Part shown: one piece after another, positions 1-8,631 of the stretch
How positions within the stretch are numbered: the first letter of the stretch is position 1
Layout: each line of letters starts with the position of its first letter
Assembly (NCBI GenBank): GCA_002753225.1
Contig: PDZS01000001.1
Span: forward strand, 248,001 to 312,000
Direction of reading: 5' to 3'
DNA: 64,000 nt
Source of the DNA: Deltaproteobacteria bacterium YD0425bin51
Lineage (GTDB): Bacteria > Desulfobacterota > Desulfobacteria > Desulfobacterales > YD0425bin51
Notes under the pieces: generated by a model
Seen by the model: only the letters and a program-made list of their open reading frames with translations
Databases searched by the model: none
Told to the model about the DNA's origin: nothing
Made by a program: the position numbers and the translations under genes

Positions 1-85
1 TCGTTCCACCAGCATATGTAAATGTTGCAACCCCTAATATTACCAAACTAATTACTAAAATTTTAAACAAATTATGTCTTTTCAT
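1..85 (-). CDS. Exported protein, N-terminal fragment
   Basis: Only the first 28 residues lie in the window. They read as a Sec signal peptide: MKRH start, a hydrophobic core of about 15 residues, and a TYA-GG cleavage site near residue 25. A strong ribosome binding site (AGGAGG, 92-97) sits 6 bases before the ATG at 83-85, so the start is well supported. The rest of the protein is off the left edge and nothing can be said about its function. It is separated from the polysaccharide operon on its right by a 176-base AT-rich gap in which I see no gene. Confidence 0.7.
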   Translation of the reverse strand, partial: MKRHNLFKILVISLVILGVATFTYAGGT

Positions 86-261
86 TTAGTTCCTCCTTGT
101 TATTTTGTTATTTTAAAATAAAAAAAATAGTTTAATTATTTTATTAGAGATGCAAATAAAATGCCAAATAGTTTTTATTTAATATTAACAATAAGATATG
201 TCCAATATTTAAAGCTTAAACCCTAGCAACTTAATAAAGTAAAAGTAATATTTGTTGCGTT

Positions 262-1584
262 TCATGTTTTAGTCGTGTTTGCATATAAAATTTTAAGTAT
301 CATTAACCCTGGGAAAATAGCCTGTGTAATTTCCCAATAATTTTCTTGAATACCTAAAAAAAACACAAAAAATATCCCTGTTGTTAAAGATGTCGAGAAA
401 ATTTGTCTATCAAATCTTTTTATCAAATCAGTATTTTTTTTTATTTTTAAAATAATTACACTTACTCTTAAAAAAATTAGAAATAGAAAAATAGCGCCAA
501 ATTCAGTATATACAGAAAGAAATGAAAAATGAGGTTGATGTGTTGAGCCGTATCCTTGCCCTTGAGCCAATGTAGTAAATAGCCACATATCAAGGAATTC
601 TTCTTCAAAAGGTTTAGACATTTCATTTGGAAATAGAGGTAGATTTCTTGCAGTTTCGCCCCCTCCTAAATACATGCCAGTCCCAATTAATCCAGCTCTA
701 CTTGAAAATTGTCCTGGACCAAAACCTATTAAAGGCATTAGGGGATATCGTTTTGGAATATCATGAAAAACTTTTATTACCATTTTAGATCTTGGGTATT
801 CTCCTTTAAACATATTTTCTATGTAATTTGGTAGATTTGCAAAATTACTTTCAAGTAAAGAGATAGAAATAACACATAAGAATAAAAATGAGATAGTTAA
901 AAAGATTTTTTGTCTCATTAGCCCAAATTTATAAATCACTTGTGATAATATAAAAGAGAATACAAAAATAATTAAAATATGAATAACTGATGCTAAAATG
1001 ATTGCAATAGAACCAACTATACAATGGATTTTTGCTTTATTTTTAAGAATAAAAGAAGGCAAAATCGCAATCATTAGAAAAACCATATTAGCTGTAAACA
1101 TAGGATTTGAAAAAGATGGCTCATATGCTGGAGTGATATGTATTGTGCCTTGAACTGCATCTCCATTAGATAAATCGAATGTCCCAGACATAGAATATGA
1201 GTAAAGAGCTTGAGAAATACCAATAAAAGCTTCGATCAGGAAAATATTTTTTATCCAAAACAGCATACGTTCAAATAATATTTCACTGCTAATTAATCTT
1301 GCTGGAATTATTGCAATAAAAGCAAATGATCCATATGTAATAATAGATATAATTGAACTACCAAAAGCAAAATTATCTATAAAGGGGGCATGGATAAAAA
1401 TAAGAAATATTGAAAGACAAAACCATTTAAATATATTATTGAAAATTTGGGAATCAGGCTTTTTCAAGATAATCCAAGCAAGAGATAAGAAAGGAGTTAT
1501 ATATGCTAGCCCCTTAAATGGAGATAAACATACAAGTAAAGAAAATAAAAAAGCTTGATAGTAAGCCTTTTGGATAGAGTTCAT
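262..1584 (-). CDS. O-antigen polymerase/ligase-like membrane protein
   Basis: A 440-residue polytopic membrane protein with about 10-12 hydrophobic segments and one large extracytoplasmic loop around residues 250-350. Within and after this loop are a glycine-rich GFGPGQF element (287-293) and HQPHFSFL followed by TEFG (349-363), which fit the H-x-x-(Y/F)-L...E-x-G pattern of the Wzy/WaaL O-antigen ligase family. The predicted job is polymerising or transferring a lipid-linked polysaccharide at the outer face of the inner membrane. It is the last gene of a three-gene run and overlaps the preceding glycosyltransferase by 4 bases. Polymerase and ligase cannot be told apart from sequence alone. 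Confidence 0.72.
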   Translation of the reverse strand: MNSIQKAYYQAFLFSLLVCLSPFKGLAYITPFLSLAWIILKKPDSQIFNNIFKWFCLSIFLIFIHAPFIDNFAFGSSIISIITYGSFAFIAIIPARLISSEILFERMLFWIKNIFLIEAFIGISQALYSYSMSGTFDLSNGDAVQGTIHITPAYEPSFSNPMFTANMVFLMIAILPSFILKNKAKIHCIVGSIAIILASVIHILIIFVFSFILSQVIYKFGLMRQKIFLTISFLFLCVISISLLESNFANLPNYIENMFKGEYPRSKMVIKVFHDIPKRYPLMPLIGFGPGQFSSRAGLIGTGMYLGGGETARNLPLFPNEMSKPFEEEFLDMWLFTTLAQGQGYGSTHQPHFSFLSVYTEFGAIFLFLIFLRVSVIILKIKKNTDLIKRFDRQIFSTSLTTGIFFVFFLGIQENYWEITQAIFPGLMILKILYANTTKT

Positions 1585-2639
1585 AAATTTTTAGCAAGTT
1601 GTCGGTATATTGTGGCATGCTTTTTAGAATATAAATCCCATGAAAAATTAGAAATAGTATATGATCTTGCTTGAGATGAAAATAGTTTTCTTCTATTTGA
1701 TGAGAAATTTAAAATTTCTTTTAGTCTGTTTTCCCAATCTTTTATACTATCTCCACGAGTTAACCATCCAGTTTTATCTTCTACTATAAGTTCAGGCAAA
1801 GAGCTTTTTCTTTGTGCAATGACGGGTATGCCCATTACCATTGCTTCTAAAACAGCATTTGGAAGACCTTCTATTTCAGACGGGAATAATAGAGCTTCTG
1901 AGTAAGCCAAAAGATCACGTGTAGTGCTTTTATTTACTAAACCCAAATATCTAACATTTTGGGGAGCATTTTTAAGTAAATCAATAACATATTTTGTGTA
2001 AGTACCTACCATAATAAAAGATATATTTGGGAAAAAATTAGCAAGGTTTATAAAAAGATCTGGTCTTTTTCTATGCCAAATTCCAGAAATAAAAATGACA
2101 TAAGGTTTTTTTATATCTAAATCTTTTAAAATTTTGCTATTTGCTCTTTCCATTGAAAAAAATTTTTCATCTACGCCATTCGGGATAATATCATAAATTT
2201 TTTTTCCAAAGTTTTTAATAATAGAATCAGCAACAGCCTTACTATTAGCTATAATATAATCGGCATTATAAATAGAAAAAATAAAATGTTTAAAGAATGA
2301 ATTATTTCTATCTATTTGAGTGCTTGCAGTAAAAATATGGACTGCTTTCATTAAACTCTTTAATTTGGCAATATAAACAGCCAGTAAATTTGAATAAGTT
2401 GCAGAAGAATGATGAATAATATCAAAAGAATTAATAAATAAATCTTTTTTTGTAATTTGCCTTAAGTATATATTAGTCCATAACTCTTTGGAAAAAATAC
2501 TATCTTCTTTAGTTAAAGGACTTGTAAATGAATAAAAACAAAGATTTTTATCCTGATTTCTGTTAACTATTTCTCTATGTTTTGATGCAATTGGATTTGT
2601 CCAACGATCCAAGTGCATAGGGTATAATACTTTTATCAT
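1581..2639 (-). CDS. Glycosyltransferase, GT4-type (GT-B fold)
   Basis: 352 residues with the two-Rossmann GT-B layout. The C-terminal donor-binding half carries the retaining-transferase E-x7-E motif, E257 and E265, in EGLPNAVLEAM, followed by a GIPVIA strand. An IIPNGVD element at 151-157 marks the inter-domain hinge. The predicted role is sugar transfer from a nucleotide-sugar to a polysaccharide or lipid-linked precursor on the cytoplasmic side of the membrane. It overlaps both neighbours by 4 bases (1581-1584 and 2636-2639), so the three genes are almost certainly co-transcribed and translationally coupled. Donor and acceptor cannot be assigned. Confidence 0.85.
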   Translation of the reverse strand: MIKVLYPMHLDRWTNPIASKHREIVNRNQDKNLCFYSFTSPLTKEDSIFSKELWTNIYLRQITKKDLFINSFDIIHHSSATYSNLLAVYIAKLKSLMKAVHIFTASTQIDRNNSFFKHFIFSIYNADYIIANSKAVADSIIKNFGKKIYDIIPNGVDEKFFSMERANSKILKDLDIKKPYVIFISGIWHRKRPDLFINLANFFPNISFIMVGTYTKYVIDLLKNAPQNVRYLGLVNKSTTRDLLAYSEALLFPSEIEGLPNAVLEAMVMGIPVIAQRKSSLPELIVEDKTGWLTRGDSIKDWENRLKEILNFSSNRRKLFSSQARSYTISNFSWDLYSKKHATIYRQLAKNL

Positions 2640-3655
2640 ATTTTTTTTAGCACATCATGAAACAAATTTCGCCATAAATATATTCGGCTTTTATATCCCC
2701 ACCTATTTACAATATCGTTTCTTATTTGTATAGACATGTTATATAAAATATCTCTGTTGTCGTAAAGATAAACTAAAGCTTGGCTCATAACTTCTATTGA
2801 GCGTTCAACTATTAAGCCATTTCTGCCATGTTCAATTGTTTCAGAAGGAATTCCTATTTTTGTTGATATGGAAGGGATACCACAAGATCCAGCTTCAATA
2901 AAGGAGCTAGGACCAGCGTCAGCAGAAGAAGCGATAAGCATTATATCAATATCTTTATAAAACATTGGTAATGTCTTAAAAGAACCTCTAAAACGTGTTT
3001 TTAAATAAATTTCAGGACGAAGAAGCGATGCTTTTTTTACAGCAGGAATAACGTAATCATAAAATCCTTTAAATGAACGATTAGGATCCCCTGTCCAGCC
3101 AACTACTAATGATTTTTTTATTGTTTTATTTTTTTTATAGAATTGAAATAAATTAGTATCTATAGCTCCTGTTGCATAATATAAATTTTTTATATGGGGA
3201 CTGTATGTGTCATAAATTCCTTTTGAGCCAGCAATTATAGCAAGGCTTTTATTTAGATATTTTTTTACAAATGTTTCAATATCAATATCTCCACTTATTG
3301 TATAACCTTTGGGAGGAAAACCCTCTGTAAATATCCCTTGAATAGATCCTTTGGCTTTTATATTAAAATCTGCTGTAAAAGGGAAGTACCAGCCTAAAAA
3401 GCAGATCAAATCATAGCTAATGTTTCCTTCTTTTAATATTTTCCGTTTAAGACAGCTCTTAAAATAATTACGCTTATTCCCAAGCCATTGTCTTATATTT
3501 ATAGCTTTACCTTTGTAATGGTATGCTAAATAATCGATATAAAAATCATAATCTTTTGATAGTTCATCTATTATAAAATGGCAAATATGATCATATGCCC
3601 AATCTGGTCTATCTGCTATGAGTAATATTTTAGGTCTTTTTCTTATATAATTCAT
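2636..3655 (-). CDS. Glycosyltransferase, GT4/GT1-like
   Basis: 339 residues, first gene of the run. The C-terminal half contains GPSSFIEAGSCGIPSIST (248-265), the donor-site motif of GT4-like enzymes, with E254 as the conserved second glutamate; the first glutamate of E-x7-E is not preserved. It then reads IGIPSETIEHGRNG, the usual 'vpe.i..g.nG' segment. The N-terminal half is divergent. There is no Shine-Dalgarno sequence in front of the ATG, and a candidate promoter lies only 8 bases upstream of it. Its role is probably polysaccharide assembly together with the next two genes; the sugar specificity is unknown. Confidence 0.78.
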   Translation of the reverse strand: MNYIRKRPKILLIADRPDWAYDHICHFIIDELSKDYDFYIDYLAYHYKGKAINIRQWLGNKRNYFKSCLKRKILKEGNISYDLICFLGWYFPFTADFNIKAKGSIQGIFTEGFPPKGYTISGDIDIETFVKKYLNKSLAIIAGSKGIYDTYSPHIKNLYYATGAIDTNLFQFYKKNKTIKKSLVVGWTGDPNRSFKGFYDYVIPAVKKASLLRPEIYLKTRFRGSFKTLPMFYKDIDIMLIASSADAGPSSFIEAGSCGIPSISTKIGIPSETIEHGRNGLIVERSIEVMSQALVYLYDNRDILYNMSIQIRNDIVNRWGYKSRIYLWRNLFHDVLKKI

Positions 3656-3663
3656 AAGGGTAG

Positions 3664-3692
3664 TGTATACATGTAATAATTTGCAAGAGCAA
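3664..3692 (-). promoter_or_regulatory. Candidate sigma-70 promoter of the polysaccharide operon
   Basis: On the minus strand TTGCTC (3687-3692) and TATACA (3664-3669) are separated by exactly 17 bases. The -10 element ends only 8 bases before the ATG of the first glycosyltransferase, so a start at the usual distance would give a leaderless or nearly leaderless message, in keeping with the lack of a ribosome binding site. In AT-rich DNA such matches arise by chance, so this is tentative. Confidence 0.3.
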
Positions 3693-3754
3693 TATGTTAT
3701 TGAAAATAAGGTGGATAAGTGTTATTATTATATTTTTTATTAGGAGTTATTTAT

Positions 3755-5533
3755 ATGGAAAATAAAGTATTATTACTATCAGGTAATGAGGCTATAGCTT
3801 TAGGCGCTTATGAAGCAAACATAAAGGTTGCTTCAGGTTATCCAGGAACGCCTTCAACTGAAATATTAGAAACTCTTTTATCTTATGACGGGATATATAC
3901 AGAATGGGCACCAAATGAGAAAGTAGCTGTTGAAGTAGCAATTGGGGCCTCATTTGCTGGTGTTAGATCTCTTGCAACTATGAAACATGTAGGGTTAAAT
4001 GTCGCGGCTGATCCTTTGTTTACTTCAGTTTATACAGGAGTTAGAGGTGGTTTTGTTATAATTTGCGCAGATGATCCTGAGATGCACAGCTCACAGAATG
4101 AGCAGGATAATAGAAATTATGCCTTTGCTGCAAAATTGCCTATGTTAGAACCATCAGATCCTTTTGAAGCAAAAGAGTTCGTAAAAAAGGCTTTTAATAT
4201 TAGTGAAGAGTTTGATACTCCAGTAATTGTAAGAACGACAACAAGATTATCCCATGTTAAAGGTATAGTTTCTCCAGGGAATATTGAAAAATCGAAAGTT
4301 AGCCCAAGCATTGAAAAAATACCTGAAAAATTTGTGATGCTACCTTCATATGCTAGAAAACGAAGAGTTGAACTGGATAAAAGACTTATTCGTTTGCGTG
4401 AATTTGTAGAGACTTTTCAAGAAAATAAAATAGAATTGGGAGATAAACGGATAGGGTTTATAACATCAGGAGTTTCATATCTATATGTAAAAGAGGCATT
4501 CCCAAATGCATCAGTTTTAAAGCTTGGCATTGTATATCCTTTTCCTGAAAAAATGATAAAAGAGTTTGCAAGTCAAATAGAAGAGCTCTTTATTGTTGAG
4601 GAATTAGACCCATTTATAGAACTTCACGTTAAAGCTATGGGTATAAAATGTAAGGGGAAAGAGCTTATTCCATCAAGAAATGAACTTTCTTCTTATATAG
4701 TAAAGAACGCTATTTTAAAAGAAGATATAAAAAAAGCTGTTTTTGAACCTGTACAAATTCCTCTAAGGCCCCCTAATTTATGCCCTGGCTGCCCACATAG
4801 AGGAATTTTTTATGCTTTGTCAAAACTTAAGGTATTTGTAGCTGGTGATATAGGCTGTTATACTCTTGCTGCTTTTAAACCTTTAAATGCAGTAGATTCA
4901 TGCGTGTGCATGGGAGCAAGTATTGGCACTGCTTTTGGTATGGAAAAAGCCTTAGGTAAAGATGCTCTTTCTAAAATAGTTGCTGTTATTGGTGATTCAA
5001 CTTTTGTTCATTCAGGTATTACACCTTTAATCGATGTAGTATATAACAAGGGATTTACAACTGTTATAATTTTAGATAATAGCACAACAGCTATGACAGG
5101 ACATCAGCAAAATCCAGCCACTGGATTTACGATAAAGGATGAACCTACTGTTTCCATAGACCTTGAAGCTCTATGCAGAGCTATTGGAGTAAAGCATGTA
5201 TATACAGTTAATCCTAACGATATTTTGGGTACCCAAAAGCTTGTAAAACAGGAAATTGAAAGAGATGAGCCATCTGTAATAATTACAAAAGCTCCTTGTG
5301 TGCTCCTTCCAGAAGTAAGGAAGATTAAAAACAAACCCATATATAAAATAAATAAATGTAAAGGATGTATGACATGCGTAAAATTAGGATGTCCTGCTAT
5401 AGAATGGATACCTATAAATGATGAAAAATCGAAACAAAAGGGTAATTCTCAAATAAATAGGGTTTTATGCGCTGGTTGTGGTCAATGCGCTATGTTATGT
5501 AAATTTGACGCAATTATGATGGAAGAAAAATAA
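3755..5533 (+). CDS. iorA: Indolepyruvate:ferredoxin oxidoreductase, alpha subunit
   Basis: Catalytic subunit of the enzyme that oxidatively decarboxylates arylpyruvates (from Trp, Phe and Tyr) to aryl-acyl-CoA with reduction of ferredoxin. I chose the ATG at 3755: TAGGAG at 3741-3746 precedes it by 8 bases, whereas an upstream GTG at 3719 has no ribosome site and adds a spurious hydrophobic leader. The 592 residues comprise an N-terminal pyruvate-oxidoreductase-like domain (GYPGTPSTEI), a thiamine-diphosphate domain with CPGCPHRG (343-350) and GDSTF (413-417) leading to N442, and a C-terminal ferredoxin domain. Its two clusters are ligated by C535/C538/C541/C546 (the atypical C-x2-C-x2-C-x4-C of this family) and C572/C575/C578/C582. 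iorB follows after 1 base. Confidence 0.96.
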   Translation: MENKVLLLSGNEAIALGAYEANIKVASGYPGTPSTEILETLLSYDGIYTEWAPNEKVAVEVAIGASFAGVRSLATMKHVGLNVAADPLFTSVYTGVRGGFVIICADDPEMHSSQNEQDNRNYAFAAKLPMLEPSDPFEAKEFVKKAFNISEEFDTPVIVRTTTRLSHVKGIVSPGNIEKSKVSPSIEKIPEKFVMLPSYARKRRVELDKRLIRLREFVETFQENKIELGDKRIGFITSGVSYLYVKEAFPNASVLKLGIVYPFPEKMIKEFASQIEELFIVEELDPFIELHVKAMGIKCKGKELIPSRNELSSYIVKNAILKEDIKKAVFEPVQIPLRPPNLCPGCPHRGIFYALSKLKVFVAGDIGCYTLAAFKPLNAVDSCVCMGASIGTAFGMEKALGKDALSKIVAVIGDSTFVHSGITPLIDVVYNKGFTTVIILDNSTTAMTGHQQNPATGFTIKDEPTVSIDLEALCRAIGVKHVYTVNPNDILGTQKLVKQEIERDEPSVIITKAPCVLLPEVRKIKNKPIYKINKCKGCMTCVKLGCPAIEWIPINDEKSKQKGNSQINRVLCAGCGQCAMLCKFDAIMMEEK

Positions 5534-5534
5534 A

Positions 5535-6122
5535 ATGATTAAACAACAAGGTAATATACTTTTTTGCGGAGTAGGGGGGCAAGGAATTTTACTTGCTAGT
5601 GAAATAACAGCATTTGTTTTAATTGCATCTGGGTTTGATGTAAAAAAGAGTGAAGTCCATGGAATGGCACAGCGCGGAGGTTCTGTTGTTGCTCATTTAA
5701 GATATGGAGAAAAAGTATTTTCACCACTTATTGATATAGCATCAGCAGATATTGAGGTGGCGTTTGAGTTGTTAGAGTCAGTACGCTATCTTCCTTATCT
5801 TAATACAAAAAGTAAGGTTATTGTAAATACTCAAAAAATTTTACCACCTTCAGTTTCAACAGGTGTTGAACAGTATCCAGATAATCTATTAGATATATTA
5901 AAAGAAAAAGATTTATCTGTTTTTCCAATAAATGCTTTTGATATGGCAAAAGAAGCAGGCGATATGAGGGCTGTCAATATGGTATTAGTTGGTGCTTTGT
6001 CTAAGTTTATCCCTGTTAATGAAGATGTGTTCTTTAATATAATTGAAGAGAAAATACCCAAAAAAATCCTTGAAATTAACAGAAAAGCTTTTATTTTTGG
6101 GCAGAAGGCAGTATTGACCTGA
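5535..6122 (+). CDS. iorB: Indolepyruvate:ferredoxin oxidoreductase, beta subunit
   Basis: 195 residues, the usual size of the gamma-type pyruvate-oxidoreductase domain that makes up IorB. It has the glycine-rich GVGGQG (12-17) and the family-specific EVHGMAQRGGSV (40-51), which help close the active site over substrate and CoA. The gene begins one base after the iorA stop, so the two are a translationally coupled operon encoding the alpha/beta enzyme of aromatic amino-acid fermentation or, in reverse, arylpyruvate synthesis. The 3' end overlaps the convergent phospholipase-like gene by 32 bases, which leaves no room for a conventional terminator. Confidence 0.95.
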   Translation: MIKQQGNILFCGVGGQGILLASEITAFVLIASGFDVKKSEVHGMAQRGGSVVAHLRYGEKVFSPLIDIASADIEVAFELLESVRYLPYLNTKSKVIVNTQKILPPSVSTGVEQYPDNLLDILKEKDLSVFPINAFDMAKEAGDMRAVNMVLVGALSKFIPVNEDVFFNIIEEKIPKKILEINRKAFIFGQKAVLT

Positions 6123-7422
6123 AATAATTCCTTGAATGAGCTCCTGCTGGAACTAGAAGTTTAATTAATAATTCTTCTAAAATTTTTTCCGCCTCAGGTT
6201 CGTTTTTTCTAATTTCTGATAAAACGTTTATATCAGGTTCAGTTTTTTCAAATATATAACTAGGTTCACTCACTAAACGCTTAGGCAGGCATCTTTCAAG
6301 AATTTTATCTGTTTCATTTGCATAGCTATTAGATTTTTTTGATATTACGTTACGCGGGGTTAGATTAGTAAATTCTACATATTGGGAATCGTTTGTTGAA
6401 TCACCCAAAGCTTTAGTCAGATTATGGTTCAAAAGATAGTTTTCAATTGCTTCTTTAAGCAGATTATATTGATAGTTTTCAATTGCAAGGTGCCGATTAG
6501 TTACTAGTTGGAGCGCATCATTTTTTGGGCTCCGAATAGCTATGTTGTCTAGAAGATTAATCCATAGCATACTAGGAACGCTTATTCCTGGAAGCAGAGT
6601 TGAGTGGTAAGGTTGTGTTAAATCCTGTACATAATGCATTCCCCATCCCATGAACCTAAAACCCCAGTACTTATGACCTGTTTCAAAGGCATATTTAGCC
6701 AAACTTTGATAAAGATGAATGCGGTATTCAACATAAGTTTTTTTGATAAAACTTGCCATTAAATATATGATATCAGATTCATGGAAAAAACCCATATGAA
6801 AAGGGGCTTGACTTGAATATTCTAATTTGGGGTTACCAAAGGGCTGGTTACCAAATCCATAAATTTTTCCAAATTCAGTGTTATTATCTTCCCAGACTCC
6901 AATATCTAATCCATTATCAGGTTCATCGCATGCTGTTGTCAGTATTTCAAAAGCAGATATAATTTCGCCAGGTTTGATATCTAAGTATTTGTAATCAGAC
7001 TTAATCAAAGAGACATCTTGCCAATTTAAAATGGTATTATTTTTTTTATCATCTGAGTTTAATATTTGTATGTATGGCACTAATCTAGAGTATGGGTTTA
7101 CCCTTATAGCCATGAGAAAGCGGGTTTTAAGCTCAGAGCTTAATATGTTGTCTCTAAATTTAATCCTTTCAAGGCTATGTGGATAAGCATAGATATTTTT
7201 TTTTGCCCAAACGTCTTCATCATAGAGTAATCTTACAAGCCCTTTTTGTTCAGTTTTTAAAAAATGTTCTATGGTTTCGACTTTAATTGAAGAGGCATTT
7301 TTAACTTCTGGAAAAGAAAAAAAAATAGGATATGCAAGTGTAGCATGATTTGTCCAGCCCATTGCATTAATAGGCAAAAAAAGACAAAAAACTATTACTT
7401 GAATAAAAGTTTTAGGATTCAT
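6091..7422 (-). CDS. Secreted zinc-dependent phospholipase C / S1-P1 nuclease-like protein
   Basis: 443 residues with an N-terminal signal peptide ending INAMG, so the mature chain would begin at W23. In bacterial phospholipase C and P1 nuclease the mature N-terminal Trp itself binds zinc. The remaining trinuclear-zinc pattern is visible: H263-x3-D267-x5-H273 in HYVQDLTQPYH, and H311-x3-E315 in NRHLAIENY, with the same internal spacings as Bacillus cereus PLC (H118, D122, H128, H142, E146, from memory). H26 and H209/H214 are further candidates. It is predicted to hydrolyse phosphodiester bonds outside the cytoplasm; lipid versus nucleic-acid substrate cannot be decided. It is about 150 residues longer than typical members, with an extra C-terminal region. 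Confidence 0.75.
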   Translation of the reverse strand: MNPKTFIQVIVFCLFLPINAMGWTNHATLAYPIFFSFPEVKNASSIKVETIEHFLKTEQKGLVRLLYDEDVWAKKNIYAYPHSLERIKFRDNILSSELKTRFLMAIRVNPYSRLVPYIQILNSDDKKNNTILNWQDVSLIKSDYKYLDIKPGEIISAFEILTTACDEPDNGLDIGVWEDNNTEFGKIYGFGNQPFGNPKLEYSSQAPFHMGFFHESDIIYLMASFIKKTYVEYRIHLYQSLAKYAFETGHKYWGFRFMGWGMHYVQDLTQPYHSTLLPGISVPSMLWINLLDNIAIRSPKNDALQLVTNRHLAIENYQYNLLKEAIENYLLNHNLTKALGDSTNDSQYVEFTNLTPRNVISKKSNSYANETDKILERCLPKRLVSEPSYIFEKTEPDINVLSEIRKNEPEAEKILEELLIKLLVPAGAHSRNYFRSILPSAQK

Positions 7423-7503
7423 TTCATTACTATAAACTATTTTTAATATTTTGTTTAGTTATTTTCTTGAGTTTTTGAAAAATAATTTTGTAATATAGAT
7501 AAC

Positions 7504-8631
7504 ATGAAATCATTAAAAGATATTAAAATTGTTTTACTTACAAATTTTATTCCTCCTTATCGCTTATTATTCTTTGATACTTTAAATAATTATTTTAAAA
7601 ATTTTCGAATATTCTTATCAACTTCTATGGAACCTAATAGATATTGGAAAACTGAATGGAGAGATTTGAAAGTAACTATGCAAAAAAATTTAACTTATAA
7701 AAAATTTTGGAAACATCCAATTGGGTTTTCAGAAGATATTTTTATCCATTTTCCCTATGATACATTATTTTTACTTAATAAGTTTCATCCAGACATTATA
7801 ATAAGCGGAGAACTTGGCTTTAGGTCTTTACAATCTGCTATTTATAAGAGATTTAATCCCAATACACGTCTTATAATTTGGTTTGAAGGTTCCATGCATA
7901 CTGAAAAAAAGAGAGGAAAAGCTAGAAGTTTGTTAAGAAGCATATTATTAAAAAATTCAGATGGTATTATTGTCCATGGGAAAAGTGGAGCAGATTATAT
8001 TAAACGTTTCAATGTTGATAATAGCAAAATTATTAAAGTTTTAATGCCAACAGATTCTGCCCCTTTTTGTTCATATGAATTAAAAAGAAATAAGGATAAT
8101 GCGTATAGATTTCTTTATGCAGGACAACTTATTGAACGTAAAGGACTTATTCCTTTTATTCAAATTTTATTAAAATGGATTAAAAATAACCCTGACCGTT
8201 ATTTAGAATTTTGGTTTGCAGGTGATGGACCACTTATGTCAAAATTAAAAGAAACCCCTCTTCCTGCAAATGTTTATTTTAGATTTTTAGGAAATGTATC
8301 GTATGAAAAACTACCAGAAATTTATGCCAAATGTGGTATTTTTGTTTTTCCAACGCTTGCGGATGTATGGGGACAGGTAATTAATGAAGCCATGGCTTCT
8401 GGAATGCCAGTTTTAGGGAGTTTATATAGTCAAGCAGTAGAAGAACTAATAATAGATGGAAAAAATGGCTGGGTTTTTTATCCAGATAATGAAAGCTCGG
8501 TTTACAGTTCAATAAACCGAGCTTTGAATACGCCTTTTAATTTAATTGAAAAAATGAGAGAAAACAACAGAAGTAAATTAGTTAGAATTTCATCTGAAGC
8601 TTTAAACTCTTCATTTCAATATCTCTTCTAA
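7504..8631 (+). CDS. Glycosyltransferase family 4 protein
   Basis: 375 residues, GT-B fold. The donor-binding half has YAGQLIERKG (205-214), FAGDGP (238-243) and FPTLADVWGQVINEAMASG (282-300). The E-x7-E pair is D287-x7-E295, a conservative change at the first acidic position. The N-terminal acceptor domain begins IVLLTNFIPPYR, typical of GT4 enzymes acting on cell-surface polysaccharide. It stands alone between two minus-strand genes and its stop overlaps the end of the convergent STN-domain gene by 4 bases. The specific sugar is unknown. It may serve the same surface polysaccharide as the operon at 262-3655, but there is no direct evidence for this. Confidence 0.85.
   Translation: MKSLKDIKIVLLTNFIPPYRLLFFDTLNNYFKNFRIFLSTSMEPNRYWKTEWRDLKVTMQKNLTYKKFWKHPIGFSEDIFIHFPYDTLFLLNKFHPDIIISGELGFRSLQSAIYKRFNPNTRLIIWFEGSMHTEKKRGKARSLLRSILLKNSDGIIVHGKSGADYIKRFNVDNSKIIKVLMPTDSAPFCSYELKRNKDNAYRFLYAGQLIERKGLIPFIQILLKWIKNNPDRYLEFWFAGDGPLMSKLKETPLPANVYFRFLGNVSYEKLPEIYAKCGIFVFPTLADVWGQVINEAMASGMPVLGSLYSQAVEELIIDGKNGWVFYPDNESSVYSSINRALNTPFNLIEKMRENNRSKLVRISSEALNSSFQYLF

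Noticed and set aside
86..261. Possible small gene or RNA in the left intergenic gap
   Set aside because: The 176 bases are very A/T-rich, with no ribosome site plus frame, no stable hairpin and no tRNA-like pairing.
3719..3754. Longer iorA start at GTG 3719
   Set aside because: The extra 12 residues are hydrophobic and absent from the family, and a good ribosome binding site lies at 3742-3746 before ATG 3755.
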